Source of the DNA: an uncultured Bacteroidales bacterium
GTDB lineage: Bacteria > Bacteroidota > Bacteroidia > Bacteroidales > F082
Reading direction: 5' to 3'
DNA: 46,073 nt
NCBI GenBank assembly: GCA_946407975.1
Contig: CAMJQC010000018.1
Location: 1-46,073, forward strand
Both the position numbers and the translations under genes were made by a program. Below the pieces are notes generated by a model that was not told where the DNA came from, did no database searches, and worked only from the letters and a program-made list of their open reading frames with translations. This document shows, piece after piece, positions 34,284 through 45,121 of this stretch (position 1 is its first letter; each line of letters begins with the position of its first letter).

Positions 34284-34291
34284 TATTTTTG
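34284..34291 (+). promoter_or_regulatory. -7 box for the U32 gene, abutting the start codon
   Basis: TATTTTTG ends 5 nt before ATG 34296 (box, GTGGC-like spacer, ATG), the same spacing as at rlmN. The transcript should start at or next to AUG. A second in-frame ATG lies 6 nt on, at 34302. Confidence 0.72.
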
Positions 34292-34295
34292 TGGC

Positions 34296-36167
34296 ATGAA
34301 AATGAAAAAGATCGAACTCCTCTCCCCTGCCAAGGACTGTGAAGTGGGCATAGCCGCCATCAACCATGGAGCTGATGCCGTCTATATCGGCGGTCCTGAC
34401 TTCGGCGCCCGAGAGAAAGCTTCTAATTCCATAGCCGACATCGAAAGGCTTTGCCGTCATGCGGCTTTGTATGACGCCAAAGTCTATGTCACGCTCAACA
34501 CCCTGCTCTTTGACAACGAGCTGGAGCGCGCCCGCCAGATCGCCATCGATTGCTGGAATGCCGGCGTCGACGCCCTCATCGTGCAGGACATGGCCTATCT
34601 CATGATGGACCTGCCACCCATCCCACTCCATGCCAGCACACAGTGCAACAACCTGACTTTGGAGAAGGTGAAGTTTTTGGAAAAAGCAGGCTTCAGTCAG
34701 GTGGTGCTCGGTCGGGAACTGAGTCTGGAACAGATCCGTGAGATTCGCGAAAAGACCAGCGTTCCCTTGGAGTTTTTCGTGCACGGCTCACTCTGCGTCA
34801 GCCAAAGCGGACAGTGCTATCTGAGCCAGTACATCGGCAACCGTAGCGCCAACCGGGGCGCCTGCGCCCAACCCTGCCGTCTGCCTTGGAATCTTCTCGA
34901 TTTGGAGGACAACACCTTGGTCAAGAACAGGCATCTGCTTTGTCTCAAGGACCTCAACAACAGCGCCCATCTGGAGGAACTCATCGATGCGGGCATCACG
35001 AGTTTCAAGATCGAAGGCCGACTCAAAGAGGCAGATTATGTGAAGAACGTGACGGCGTTTTACCGTCAGAAACTGGATGAGATCCTTGACAGAAGAGATG
35101 ACCTAGAGCGGGCTTCCCGAGGGCATAGCGCCTATACCTTCGAAGTCAACCCGGAGAAATCCTTCTCGCGTGGTTTCACAGATTTCTTCATCAACGGCCG
35201 TCAAAAAGGCATCGACTCGCCTTTCACGCCCAAATCGATGGGCGAATATGTGGGCGAGGTGGTCTGGTGCAACAGCACCCGCATCGACCTGAAGACCGAC
35301 AAGGTCCTGCACAACGGCGATGGTTTCTGTTTCCTGAATCAAGACCACGAACTGCTGGGCGTGCGCGCCGACCGGATCGAAGGAAACACCATCGTCAGCA
35401 ACCGCCCGCATGGCGCCACAAGAGGTGTGAAACTATACCGCAATTACGACATAGAATGGCAAAAACAGGTGGATGCCTCAACAGGAAATAGAAAAATCGA
35501 CATCGCCTTACAGCTGTCGGATACCGATGACGGATATGAGTTCTCAGCCACCTTGGTCGGTGTAGATAGCGTACACACCGTCTCTACCAATGCCGCCGTG
35601 GTGAAAATCCCCGCCAACAACCCTGAAAAGGCCATCGACAACATCCGCAAAAAGGCCTTGCAATGGGGCGACACGCCTTTCCTTCCCACCAAGCTGGACC
35701 TGATTTTCGATCAGCCCTATCTCATTCCTGCCAGCGTTATCGGTGAGATGAAACGGGATTTGGCAGAGAAACTGACAAATCAACTGATTGAAAACCATCA
35801 GGATAATCGGGGATTAATTGGAGACGCGATAAATCGCGTCTCTACAGACGAACCCTATCCTGAGTCGGAACTGTCCTTCCTCGGCAACGTCACCAACGCC
35901 TTGGCCGCCGATTTCTACCGTCAGCACGGCGTCACCACGGTTGAGGACGCCTTGGAGAAATCCTTGTCAAAGGAGCCCGACCTCAAACTGATGACGGCAA
36001 AACACTGCATCCGCTATGCCAACGGGCTTTGCAGTAAAGAAACCGGAAAGAAAGCCGAACCGCTCTTCCTGCAAAACGACAAAGGCACCTTCCGACTCGA
36101 GTTCGACTGTCGCCACTGCCAGATGCATGTTTTTTCAACAAGACCTCAACAATATTTCAACGATTAA
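34296..36167 (+). CDS. U32 family protein (RlhA/TrhP-like RNA hydroxylation factor)
   Basis: Annotated as peptidase U32, but characterised relatives (E. coli RlhA, TrhP) are needed for prephenate-dependent hydroxylation of 23S C2501 or tRNA U34. The 623-residue length is nearer RlhA than TrhP. The barrel (about 3-240) starts IELLSPAKDCEVGIAAINHG and has ADAVYIGG and LHASTQCNN. The U32 signature EFFVHGSLCVSQSGQCYLSQ follows, with RGACAQPCR and FKIEGRLKEADYV. The conserved Cys in these motifs and in CRHCQMHV near the C terminus are probable Fe-S ligands. A palindromic repeat is inserted in frame near codon 509 (GDAINRVST). It is followed 15 nt later by the ABC exporter gene. Confidence 0.88.
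   Translation: MKMKKIELLSPAKDCEVGIAAINHGADAVYIGGPDFGAREKASNSIADIERLCRHAALYDAKVYVTLNTLLFDNELERARQIAIDCWNAGVDALIVQDMAYLMMDLPPIPLHASTQCNNLTLEKVKFLEKAGFSQVVLGRELSLEQIREIREKTSVPLEFFVHGSLCVSQSGQCYLSQYIGNRSANRGACAQPCRLPWNLLDLEDNTLVKNRHLLCLKDLNNSAHLEELIDAGITSFKIEGRLKEADYVKNVTAFYRQKLDEILDRRDDLERASRGHSAYTFEVNPEKSFSRGFTDFFINGRQKGIDSPFTPKSMGEYVGEVVWCNSTRIDLKTDKVLHNGDGFCFLNQDHELLGVRADRIEGNTIVSNRPHGATRGVKLYRNYDIEWQKQVDASTGNRKIDIALQLSDTDDGYEFSATLVGVDSVHTVSTNAAVVKIPANNPEKAIDNIRKKALQWGDTPFLPTKLDLIFDQPYLIPASVIGEMKRDLAEKLTNQLIENHQDNRGLIGDAINRVSTDEPYPESELSFLGNVTNALAADFYRQHGVTTVEDALEKSLSKEPDLKLMTAKHCIRYANGLCSKETGKKAEPLFLQNDKGTFRLEFDCRHCQMHVFSTRPQQYFND
35821..35842. repeat. Palindromic repeat inside the U32 coding region
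   Basis: GAGACGCGAT, AA, ATCGCGTCTC: a perfect 10-bp inverted repeat with TAC following, matching the consensus of the dispersed family (copy 1 at 2615). It is read in frame as GDAINRVST at about residues 509-517, between DNRGLI and DEPYPE. Confidence 0.88.
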
Positions 36168-36182
36168 ACAACGCTATCCTAT

Positions 36183-37988
36183 ATGAATCTATTTCAACTC
36201 TTCAAAAACATCCGTCCTTTCGTAAAGCCTTACAAATGGCTCGTCTTCCTCACCCTCGTGCTGACGCTCATCGGCTCTTTCATGGCGCAGGTCAACGCTA
36301 TCGTTCTCGACTGGACGGTTGACAAGATCAACGGACTCATCACCAAAGGCGTCGACTGGGGCGCAGAGGCCATCCGTATCATCACCATCATCTCCATCGT
36401 GCTGCTCGGCAAGGAAATCCTTTCGGCCGTCATCACCTTTGCCCAGAACTTCTTTGGCGAACGGATGCGCATCTTCGTCAGCCGTGACCTCTCGCAGAGC
36501 GTCATCGAAAAGGTGTTGACCTTCCGCATGGCTTATTTTTCGCAAAGCGACAACGCCACGGGCAAGCTTCAGGCACGTATCGACCAAGGCGTGAGCAGCC
36601 TCTCGCGCACGGTGCAGAACTTCTTCATCGACTTATTGCCGCTATTCACCAGCGCCATCCTGGCCTTGATCCTGATGTTTGCCGCCAACGTGTATGTGGG
36701 TCTCGTCGCCCTTGCCATCGTGCCCGTCTATTTCTGGATCACCTACCGCCAGGCGAAACGGCTCAAAGGATGGCGCCGCGAGATGCGTTCCCATATCGAG
36801 ACCAAGAGCCAAGGCATCAAGAACATCATCGACTCCATCAACGTCATCAAGAGCTTCAACCGCGAACAGATCGAGGGTCAGAAGCAACTGGATATTCAGA
36901 ATCAAGTAACTGAAAACCAGATGAAAACGAGAAAAGTCGCCTTCTATTACAACGGCATCAAGAGCTTCGTGAAACAGGTCGGCACCGTGCTCGTCATCAT
37001 CCTGACGGCTTATCTGGTCCTGAAAGGCTATCCCGGCATGACCATCGGTAAGATCATGTACCACGTCATGCTGTTCAGCAATGTCATCGCACCCATCACG
37101 CAACTGCAGCGCATCTTCGACGACGTGAACGACGCCTTGATCTACGCCGAAGGCTTCTTCGGCATCCTCAACTCCGAGGAAGAGGTCGAGCCTTCGGGCA
37201 GCTATCGTCCTGAAAAGATCCACGGCTTGTTCGAACTCAGGGATGTGGACTTCACCTATCCCAACGGCAACCAGGCGCTCTTCGACGTGGACATGAAAAT
37301 CGAACCCAACAAGATCACCGCACTAGTGGGTCTCTCGGGCGCGGGCAAGAGTACCATCGTCAACCTGCTCGACAAGTTCTACGAGCCGCAAAAAGGCATC
37401 ATCACCCTCGACGGCATCGACTTGCGCGAATACGACACCCAGTACCTCCGCGAGAACATCGGCCTTGTGCTGCAGAAGAACCATATCTTCGACGGCACCA
37501 TCGAGGAGAACATCCTCTATGGCAACCCCAAGGCTTCCCACGAAGAAGTGGTGGAAGCCGCCAAGAAATCGTACATCTACGACCAGATCATGCAGCTGCC
37601 GAAGCAGTTCGAGAACAAGGCCTCTGACCTCTCTGGCGGACAGCAGCAGCGCATCGCCATCGCCCGTATGTTCCTCAAGAACCCACCTATCATCTTTCTC
37701 GACGAGCCCACGGCCAGCCTCGACGCCATCGCCACTGAGCAGATCAAGAACAGCATCGACGCCATCAAGAAAGACCGTACTGTCATCATCATCTCCCACA
37801 GCATCTCGCAGATCATCGACGCCGATTACATCTACGCCCTCCAGACAGGTCATGTGGAAGAGTCGGGCGACCCCGATGAAATCTACAAGAAAGGCGGTAT
37901 CTACAAGGATATTATCGATGCCTCAGCCCGCAGCCTGAACATTGAAAAGATTGCCAGGACCATCGAGAATCTGGACGATGACGATTGA
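36183..37988 (+). CDS. ABC exporter, fused permease-ATPase (MsbA-like)
   Basis: 601 residues: a six-helix type 1 exporter transmembrane domain (about 15-330) and a nucleotide-binding domain (about 345-590). The NBD has Walker A GLSGAGKST (about 383-391), Q-loop VLQKNHIFDGTI, signature SDLSGGQQQR, Walker B PIIFLDEPTASLD and switch His in IIISHSISQ, all intact. The order fits lipid or peptide exporters of the MsbA group, but the substrate cannot be read from the sequence. It is cotranscribed with the U32 gene. The C-terminal tail (RTIENLDDDD) is acidic. Confidence 0.94.
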   Translation: MNLFQLFKNIRPFVKPYKWLVFLTLVLTLIGSFMAQVNAIVLDWTVDKINGLITKGVDWGAEAIRIITIISIVLLGKEILSAVITFAQNFFGERMRIFVSRDLSQSVIEKVLTFRMAYFSQSDNATGKLQARIDQGVSSLSRTVQNFFIDLLPLFTSAILALILMFAANVYVGLVALAIVPVYFWITYRQAKRLKGWRREMRSHIETKSQGIKNIIDSINVIKSFNREQIEGQKQLDIQNQVTENQMKTRKVAFYYNGIKSFVKQVGTVLVIILTAYLVLKGYPGMTIGKIMYHVMLFSNVIAPITQLQRIFDDVNDALIYAEGFFGILNSEEEVEPSGSYRPEKIHGLFELRDVDFTYPNGNQALFDVDMKIEPNKITALVGLSGAGKSTIVNLLDKFYEPQKGIITLDGIDLREYDTQYLRENIGLVLQKNHIFDGTIEENILYGNPKASHEEVVEAAKKSYIYDQIMQLPKQFENKASDLSGGQQQRIAIARMFLKNPPIIFLDEPTASLDAIATEQIKNSIDAIKKDRTVIIISHSISQIIDADYIYALQTGHVEESGDPDEIYKKGGIYKDIIDASARSLNIEKIARTIENLDDDD

Positions 37989-38018
37989 TTTTGATAATCA
38001 GTTTATTATATAAAAAAT

Positions 38019-38046
38019 GTAGAGACAGTGCATGCACCGTCTCTAC
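38019..38046. repeat. Near-perfect 28-nt palindrome (dispersed repeat copy 4)
   Basis: GTAGAGACAGTGCA followed by TGCACCGTCTCTAC, perfect except for one pair, flanked by AAAATGT and ACACATTTT that extend the pairing. It lies between the convergent stops of the ABC exporter (37988) and the carboxylase gene (38068), so it could end transcription from both sides. Confidence 0.85.
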
Positions 38047-38067
38047 ACATTTTATACGCACCAGACA

Positions 38068-39675
<1,608 letters not shown>

Positions 39676-39699
39676 GGCAGTATGTCTTTATTGAAAGCA

Positions 39700-39707
39700 C
39701 AAAGGTA
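39700..39707 (-). promoter_or_regulatory. -7 box for the carboxylase gene
   Basis: The minus-strand sequence TACCTTTG, followed by TGC, lies 25 nt before ATG 39675. Confidence 0.6.
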
Positions 39708-39804
39708 AGTAAAAATGCCTCATTCACCTCACACTTTGAGAAAAATGCTTTTTTTCAACCATGTTATTTTGAACGAAGAGAATAGGAATTTGAAATATTT
39801 CACC

Positions 39805-39812
39805 TATTTTTG
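39805..39812 (+). promoter_or_regulatory. -7 box for ftsX
   Basis: TATTTTTG followed by CGC, 36 nt before ATG 39848. Confidence 0.72.
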
Positions 39813-39847
39813 CGCTTTAAAACAAGGGTCACTCTTTAATCGAAACA

Positions 39848-40726
39848 ATGTCAGACAAAAACACCAACCAACGCCGTGTGGCCGGTTCTTATGCCATGTC
39901 GCTGATCAGCATCACCCTCGTCTTGCTGCTCCTTGGCTTGTTTGCCATGCTTATGATGCATGCCAAGAAACTGTCGAACCACATCAAGGAGAACATCGGT
40001 TTCGAGGTGGTGATGAACAGCAATGTCAAAGAAGCCAACATCCTGCGCCTGCAGAAGGAACTCGACGCTATGCCTGCCGTGAAATCGACAGAATACGTCA
40101 CTAAGGAAGAGGCTATCAAACGGCTGAGCGAAGACCTTGGCGAAGACTTCCTGAAATGGCTCGGCAATGAAGAGAATCCTTTACTTCCTTCCATCGATGT
40201 GCGTTTCAATGCGGCTTATGCCAACAACGACAGTCTGGAGGCCATCGAATCACGGTTGCTCGAAAACTCCGACATCAAGGAAGTATATTATCAGAAGTCC
40301 TTGGTACAGCTTATCAACCAGAATGTGAGACGCATCGGCATCGGCCTACTCATCGCCAGCGCCATCCTACTCTTCATCTCCATCACGCTGATCCGCAATA
40401 CGATACGCCTCTCCATCTATGCCAAGCGCTTTTTGGTCCGCAGCATGCAGCTCGTTGGCGCCACCGAGAGTTTCATCCGCCGTCCTTTCGTCAAGACGGG
40501 CGTCACGCAGGGCTTTTTCGGTGCCCTTATCGCCGACCTGCTCCTGTTTTTCATCATGTTCGGCCTCACCCGTCGCTTGCCAGAGCTGGCTTTGGTGCAG
40601 GATACGAAAACCTCTATCTGCATCTATGTCGGACTGATCATCCTGGGCATCATCCTAGCCGCGCTCAGCACACGGTCCGCTCTGCGGAAATACCTTAACG
40701 CCGACATCGACAAACTATACGCATAA
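39848..40726 (+). CDS. ftsX: Cell division protein FtsX
   Basis: Permease-like partner of FtsE that activates peptidoglycan hydrolases during division. The 292 residues show four membrane helices: one near the N terminus (about 18-40, SLISITLVLLLLGLFAMLMM) and three in the C-terminal half (about 165-190, 215-245 and 255-280). A periplasmic loop lies between (about 45-160; GFEVVMNSNVKEANILRLQK). The GATESFIRRPFV turn is the usual FtsX signature. FtsE is not adjacent, as is usual in this phylum. It heads the conserved ftsX, DUF3098, uppP, truB, queA order. Confidence 0.93.
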   Translation: MSDKNTNQRRVAGSYAMSLISITLVLLLLGLFAMLMMHAKKLSNHIKENIGFEVVMNSNVKEANILRLQKELDAMPAVKSTEYVTKEEAIKRLSEDLGEDFLKWLGNEENPLLPSIDVRFNAAYANNDSLEAIESRLLENSDIKEVYYQKSLVQLINQNVRRIGIGLLIASAILLFISITLIRNTIRLSIYAKRFLVRSMQLVGATESFIRRPFVKTGVTQGFFGALIADLLLFFIMFGLTRRLPELALVQDTKTSICIYVGLIILGIILAALSTRSALRKYLNADIDKLYA

Positions 40727-40732
40727 AAACCC

Positions 40733-40740
40733 TATTTTTG
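40733..40740 (+). promoter_or_regulatory. -7 box for DUF3098-uppP-truB
   Basis: TATTTTTG sits 6 nt after the ftsX stop and 16 nt before ATG 40756. The following three genes are packed closely with no further box until queA. Confidence 0.72.
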
Positions 40741-40755
40741 CAAAAAAATTGAATT

Positions 40756-41049
40756 ATGGCTAAAGAAATTGGCAAAAAAGACATAAAGAAAGCCACAGAA
40801 GGTGATGACAATCAAAATGTCATGCCTTTCGGCAGACAAAACTACATCCTGGTGCTCATCGGCATCGCCGTCATCGCCTTAGGGTTCATCCTGATGATTG
40901 GAGGCGGCTCCTCCGACCCCGACGTCTTCAACGAGAAGATGTTCGACTTCCAGCACATCACCTTGGCTCCCATCCTTGTCTTGCTCGGTTTCGTCATCGA
41001 AATCATCGCCATCATGCGGAGAAAACCGAAAAACGAACCTAAGGAATAA
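40756..41049 (+). CDS. DUF3098 small membrane protein
   Basis: A 97-residue protein with two membrane helices (about 31-50, ILVLIGIAVIALGFILMIGG, and about 68-88, ITLAPILVLLGFVIEIIAIM). The N terminus is charged (KEIGKKDIKKATEGDDNQ) and the C terminus basic. PFGRQNYIL is the conserved entry to the first helix in DUF3098. It lies between ftsX and uppP in a conserved Bacteroidota gene order, suggesting an envelope or division-related role, but no function is known to me. Confidence 0.88.
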   Translation: MAKEIGKKDIKKATEGDDNQNVMPFGRQNYILVLIGIAVIALGFILMIGGGSSDPDVFNEKMFDFQHITLAPILVLLGFVIEIIAIMRRKPKNEPKE

Positions 41050-41070
41050 CCACCATCAACAGCATAGACC

Positions 41071-41898
41071 ATGAGCGCACTTAAAGCCCTATTGCTCGGC
41101 ATCCTGCAAGGCCTGACGGAGTTTCTCCCTGTCAGCAGCAGCGGTCATCTGGCCATTCTGTCTCATTTCTTCGGACTCTCGGGTGAAGAAAGCCTGACCT
41201 TCACCGTCTTGCTCCATGTGGCCACCGTGCTCAGCACCATCGTGATATTGTGGAAAGAGATCGTGTGGATCTTCAAAGACCTGTTCGCCAGACAGTCGTG
41301 GCGTTCGTACCGCGACCTCAACGAAGGCACGCAGTTCGCCATCAACATCCTCATCTCGATGATTCCTGTCGCCATCGTGGGTTTCTTCTTCAAGGACAAG
41401 ATTGAATCCGTATTCGGTTCAGGGCTGCTTGTGGTGGGCCTCATGCTGCTGGTGACCGCTTCACTTTTGGCTTTCTCACATTTCGCCAAGCCGCGTCAGC
41501 GCAGCCGCATCTCGCCGTGGCATGCCTTTGTCATCGGTATCGCACAGGCCGTGGCCACCTTGCCCGGACTCTCGCGTTCAGGTTCTACCATCGCTACCGG
41601 ACTACTCCTTGGCAACAAGAAAGAAAAGCTTGCGCAGTTCTCTTTCCTTATGGTCATCCCGCCCATCATCGGCGAGGCCTTGCTCGATGTAAAAGACATC
41701 GCTGAGGCCGGCTTCAGCACGGCCATGAACGGCATCTCCGCTGGCACCGCCCTCATCGGTTTTGCGGCGGCTTTCCTCACCGGTTGTCTGGCCTGCAAAT
41801 GGATGATCAACATCGTGAAGAAAGGCAAGCTCATCTGGTTCGCCGTGTATTGTGCCATCGTGGGTCTGCTCGCTATTGTCTTACCATATTTCCTCTAA
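41071..41898 (+). CDS. uppP: Undecaprenyl-diphosphatase (BacA type)
   Basis: An integral membrane phosphatase that regenerates undecaprenyl phosphate for peptidoglycan and other envelope glycans; it also gives bacitracin resistance. 275 residues and about eight helices. It has the BacA signatures [20 protein letters not shown] near the N terminus and [17 protein letters not shown] (about 165-181). It lies 21 nt after the DUF3098 gene and is directly followed by truB, whose ATG is the next base after the stop. Confidence 0.96.
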   Translation: MSALKALLLGILQGLTEFLPVSSSGHLAILSHFFGLSGEESLTFTVLLHVATVLSTIVILWKEIVWIFKDLFARQSWRSYRDLNEGTQFAINILISMIPVAIVGFFFKDKIESVFGSGLLVVGLMLLVTASLLAFSHFAKPRQRSRISPWHAFVIGIAQAVATLPGLSRSGSTIATGLLLGNKKEKLAQFSFLMVIPPIIGEALLDVKDIAEAGFSTAMNGISAGTALIGFAAAFLTGCLACKWMINIVKKGKLIWFAVYCAIVGLLAIVLPYFL

Positions 41899-42660
41899 AT
41901 GTTCAACTTCGAAGACGGCGAGGTCATCCTCATCGACAAGCCCACCGACTGGACCTCGTTCGACACGGTCAACTTCATCCGTTCCCTCGTCAACCGCTGC
42001 TATGGCATCCGTAAGCTAAAAGTAGGCCATGCCGGCACCCTCGACCCACTGGCTACCGGACTGCTCATCCTCTGCACGGGCAAGATGACCAAGCAGATCG
42101 ATACCTTCCAAGCGCAGGTGAAGAGCTATACCGGCACCATCCTCCTCGGACAGACCACCCCCACCTTCGATTTAGAGAGCGAACCCGACGCCTTCTATCC
42201 TACCGACGGCATCACCGCCGAACAAATCGACAAGGCACGACAGCTCTTCATAGGCGACATCAAGCAATACCCTCCCAAATACTCCGCCATCAAGATCAAA
42301 GGCAAACGCGCCTTCGACTACGCCCGTTCCGACGAGGAGATAGAACTGAAAGCCCGCGACGTCCGCATCGACGACTTCCAGCTGCATCTCGACCGTTTCC
42401 CCGAACTCGACTTCGAGGTCACCTGCAGCAAAGGCACCTACATCCGAAGCCTTGCCAACGACTTTGGCAAAGCCCTCGGCAACGGCGCCTGCCTCAAAAC
42501 CCTGCGACGCACCCGCATCGGCGATTTCAAGGTTGAAGACGCCTGGAGTCTCGACGACCTCAAGCAACATATCATCGACACCGGCGACGCCTTTAAAGAA
42601 AAGCGCAGACGCGAACAGGAACAGGAAGAGAAAGCCAAAAACAATACTGGAAATCAGTAG
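41899..42660 (+). CDS. truB: tRNA pseudouridine synthase B (U55)
   Basis: Makes pseudouridine 55 in the T arm of tRNAs. 253 residues with the TruB catalytic motif [14 protein letters not shown] (catalytic D49), [37 protein letters not shown] and [18 protein letters not shown]. The C-terminal tail is rich in Lys and Glu. Its ATG begins immediately after the uppP stop with no gap, so translation is coupled. A pseudogene reading is not needed; all motifs are intact. Confidence 0.96.
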   Translation: MFNFEDGEVILIDKPTDWTSFDTVNFIRSLVNRCYGIRKLKVGHAGTLDPLATGLLILCTGKMTKQIDTFQAQVKSYTGTILLGQTTPTFDLESEPDAFYPTDGITAEQIDKARQLFIGDIKQYPPKYSAIKIKGKRAFDYARSDEEIELKARDVRIDDFQLHLDRFPELDFEVTCSKGTYIRSLANDFGKALGNGACLKTLRRTRIGDFKVEDAWSLDDLKQHIIDTGDAFKEKRRREQEQEEKAKNNTGNQ

Positions 42661-42697
42661 GTTAAGAAAAAAACTTGACAAACCTTCCTTCTTGATG

Positions 42698-42705
42698 TAT
42701 CTTTG
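42698..42705 (+). promoter_or_regulatory. -7 box for queA
   Basis: TATCTTTG followed by CGC, 44 nt before ATG 42749. TTGACA at 42674-42679 lies about 19 nt upstream and is a candidate -33 element. Confidence 0.68.
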
Positions 42706-42748
42706 CGCCTCTTCGCTTCAGCCAAGACACATATACAATCATATAACC

Positions 42749-43798
42749 ATGAAACTATCCCAATTCAAATTCAATCTTCCCAGCGACCTCATTGCCCTTT
42801 ACCCGCCAGCGAACCGTGACGAAGCCCGGTTGATGGTGGTGGACCGTCGGACAGGAAAAATTGAGCACCGCGTGTTCACCGACCTGGTGGACTATGTGAA
42901 AGATGGCGATGTCTTCGTCATCAACAACACCAAGGTGTTTCCTGCCAAACTGAACGGCGAAAAGGAAAAGACAGGCGCTAAGATTGAAGTGCTGCTACTC
43001 CGCGAACTCAACCACGAAAGCCGTCTATGGGACGTCCTCGTCGATCCGGCCCGTAAAATCCGTATCGGCAACAAACTCTATTTCGGCGAAGGTGACGAAC
43101 TGGTGGCCGAAGTCATCGACAACACCACCTCACGTGGCCGTACGCTGCGTTTCCTCTTCGACGGCACCTACGACGAGTTTAAGAAGACCCTCTTCGGTCT
43201 CGGTCACACCCCGCTGCCCAAGGAAATCAAGCGTGACGAAATGCCCGAAGACGCCGACAACTTCCAGACCATCTATGCCAAAGTCGAAGGCGCCGTCTCG
43301 GCTCCTACGGCAGGCATGCACTTCAGCAAGATATTGATGAAACGTCTCGAGATCATCGGTGCTTCCTTCGCTGAACTCACCCTGCATCCCGGCATCGGCA
43401 ACTTCCGCGACATCGAAGTGGAAGACCTCACCAAGCACAAGCCAGATTCCGAAGAGATGGAGATCACCCAGGAATGCTGTGACCTCGTCAACGAGGCCAA
43501 CCAGCGCCACAACACGGTCTTTGCCGTCGGCACCACCTCCATGAAGGCTTTGGAGACCGCCGTCACCATCTCAAGCAAGGTGAAGCCCTTCAAAGGCTGG
43601 ACCAACAAGTTCATCTTCCCGCCTTATAACTTCACCGTGGCCAACGCTATGATCACCAACTTCCACCTGCCCAAGTCACCTATGATGATGGAAGTGGCCG
43701 CCTTCTGCGGTTACGACCTGCTGATGAAGGCTTACAAGGAAGCCGTCGCCGAGAAATACCATTTCTTCACCTATGGCGACGCCATGCTGATCATCTAA
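42749..43798 (+). CDS. queA: S-adenosylmethionine:tRNA ribosyltransferase-isomerase
   Basis: Makes epoxyqueuosine in the wobble position of tRNAs Asp, Asn, His and Tyr. The 349 residues begin [19 protein letters not shown] and have the QueA motifs [64 protein letters not shown] and TSMKALE. The reading frame continues upstream to 42452. That part overlaps truB, lacks any QueA similarity and crosses the promoter, so I start at 42749. It is 88 nt after truB with its own promoter and terminator. Confidence 0.96.
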   Translation: MKLSQFKFNLPSDLIALYPPANRDEARLMVVDRRTGKIEHRVFTDLVDYVKDGDVFVINNTKVFPAKLNGEKEKTGAKIEVLLLRELNHESRLWDVLVDPARKIRIGNKLYFGEGDELVAEVIDNTTSRGRTLRFLFDGTYDEFKKTLFGLGHTPLPKEIKRDEMPEDADNFQTIYAKVEGAVSAPTAGMHFSKILMKRLEIIGASFAELTLHPGIGNFRDIEVEDLTKHKPDSEEMEITQECCDLVNEANQRHNTVFAVGTTSMKALETAVTISSKVKPFKGWTNKFIFPPYNFTVANAMITNFHLPKSPMMMEVAAFCGYDLLMKAYKEAVAEKYHFFTYGDAMLII

Positions 43799-43823
43799 GA
43801 GAACAGCAAAAACGATATCAAAA

Positions 43824-43849
43824 AAAAACGGGTCGCATGGCCCGTTTTT
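43824..43849 (+). terminator. Terminator of queA
   Basis: A-rich stem arm then ACGGGTC, loop GCAT, GGCCCGT and a T-rich arm (GTTTTTCTTTTTG): 7 bp with one T-G pair extended by A-T pairs. It starts 25 nt after the queA stop. Confidence 0.9.
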
Positions 43850-43922
43850 CTTTTTGTCAAAACCGTCCCCTTTTTTTTCGATAAATGTAACATGTGTGAC
43901 AATTCCATGAAACGAAAAGGTC

Positions 43923-43930
43923 TATTTTTG
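43923..43930 (+). promoter_or_regulatory. -7 box for hydE
   Basis: TATTTTTG followed by CAC, 20 nt before ATG 43950. Confidence 0.7.
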
Positions 43931-43949
43931 CACTCGAAAGAATCCTACG

Positions 43950-45035
43950 ATGGACATTGAAAAAATCCTTGAAAAAGAGCATCTTGAAAAGCAAGATATC
44001 CTAATGCTGCTGGCGGCCGAAGGCGACAACAAGAAGAAGCTTTTCGCCAAGTCCCTGCAGGTCAAGCTGAAGCACTTGGATAACTATGTCCACCTCCGTG
44101 GCCTGATTGAATACAGCAACATCTGCACTAAGTCATGCCTTTACTGCGGCGTGAGGAGCAAGAACACCAAGGTCGAGCGTTATACCATCAGCGACGAAGA
44201 GGTACTGGAATGCGCCGAACTGGCCTATAAGCTGGGCTATGGCTCCGTGGCCTTGCAGAGCGGCGAGCGCTTCGACCCAGACTTCACCCGGAAAATCACC
44301 TATCTCGTCAAGGAAATCAAAAAGATCGGCGACGGCGCCTTGGGCATCACCCTCTCTCTGGGCGAGCAGAGCGAAGACACCTACCGCGAGTGGTTCGAGG
44401 CGGGCGCACACCGTTATCTGTTGCGCATCGAGGCGTCGAACGAGGCCTTGTATTACAAGATCCATCCTCACGACGAGCGTCACGACTTCAAGCAGCGTCT
44501 CAGTTGCATCGACATCTTGATCAAGCTTGGCTACCAGACGGGCACCGGCGTCATGGTCGGCTTGCCGTTCCAGACGCTGGACGACTTGGCCGACGACCTC
44601 CTATTCTTCCGTTCAAAAGACATCGCTATGGTCGGCATGGGGCCTTTCATTCCTCACCCTGACACGCCCCTCTATCAGTATGCAGACCAAATACCATCGG
44701 TCAAGGAGCGCATGGACCTCACGCTAAAGATGATCGCCATCTTGCGCCTCATGATGCCCGAAATCAACATGGTGGCCGCCACCGCCAACCAGACCATCGA
44801 CCCGCTGGGCCGCGAGAAGGCCATCGCCGTGGGCGCCAACGTCATCATGCCCAACCTCACGCCGAATGAATACCGCGAGGACTACCTCATCTATCCCGAC
44901 AAGGCCTGCGTAAGCGACAAGCCCGACCAGTGCTACACCTGCCTCGACATCCGTATGCAAAGCATCAACCACAAGGTGCTTTACAACGCTTGGGGCGACT
45001 CGGTGGCGTTCCTGAAGAAACACGGACAGAAATAG
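43950..45035 (+). CDS. hydE: [FeFe]-hydrogenase H-cluster radical-SAM maturase HydE
   Basis: HydE is one of three maturases (HydE, HydF, HydG) that build the H-cluster of [FeFe] hydrogenase. The 361 residues have the radical-SAM motif CxxxCxxC (C59, C63, C66; NICTKSCLYCGVRS). The auxiliary-cluster Cys spacing C320-x7-C328-x2-C331 (ACVSDKPDQCYTC) matches the second cluster described in Thermotoga HydE. Further support: QSGERFDPDF, LRIEASNEALYYKIHP and GLPFQTLDDLADDL. PylB and biotin-synthase relatives lack this Cys triad. The hydrogenase and HydF/HydG genes are not in the window. It implies anaerobic hydrogen metabolism. Confidence 0.93.
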   Translation: MDIEKILEKEHLEKQDILMLLAAEGDNKKKLFAKSLQVKLKHLDNYVHLRGLIEYSNICTKSCLYCGVRSKNTKVERYTISDEEVLECAELAYKLGYGSVALQSGERFDPDFTRKITYLVKEIKKIGDGALGITLSLGEQSEDTYREWFEAGAHRYLLRIEASNEALYYKIHPHDERHDFKQRLSCIDILIKLGYQTGTGVMVGLPFQTLDDLADDLLFFRSKDIAMVGMGPFIPHPDTPLYQYADQIPSVKERMDLTLKMIAILRLMMPEINMVAATANQTIDPLGREKAIAVGANVIMPNLTPNEYREDYLIYPDKACVSDKPDQCYTCLDIRMQSINHKVLYNAWGDSVAFLKKHGQK

Positions 45036-45093
45036 GCACGGCGTTACGTATTAATCTCCACATTTTTATTGTCATCCGTTAAGCAAAAAACCT

Positions 45094-45101
45094 TATTTTT
45101 G
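45094..45101 (+). promoter_or_regulatory. -7 box for glyS
   Basis: TATTTTTG followed by CGCC, 21 nt before ATG 45122. Confidence 0.7.
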
Positions 45102-45121
45102 CGCCAAATAATTACAAACCT

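Noticed and set aside
41880..41905. Possible frameshift or fusion between uppP and truB
   Set aside because: The uppP stop is followed directly by the truB ATG in a different gene with complete motifs on both sides; this is ordinary translational coupling.
42452..42748. Extended N terminus of queA
   Set aside because: It overlaps truB in another frame, contains low-complexity Ser/Ala/Lys residues and crosses the queA promoter.
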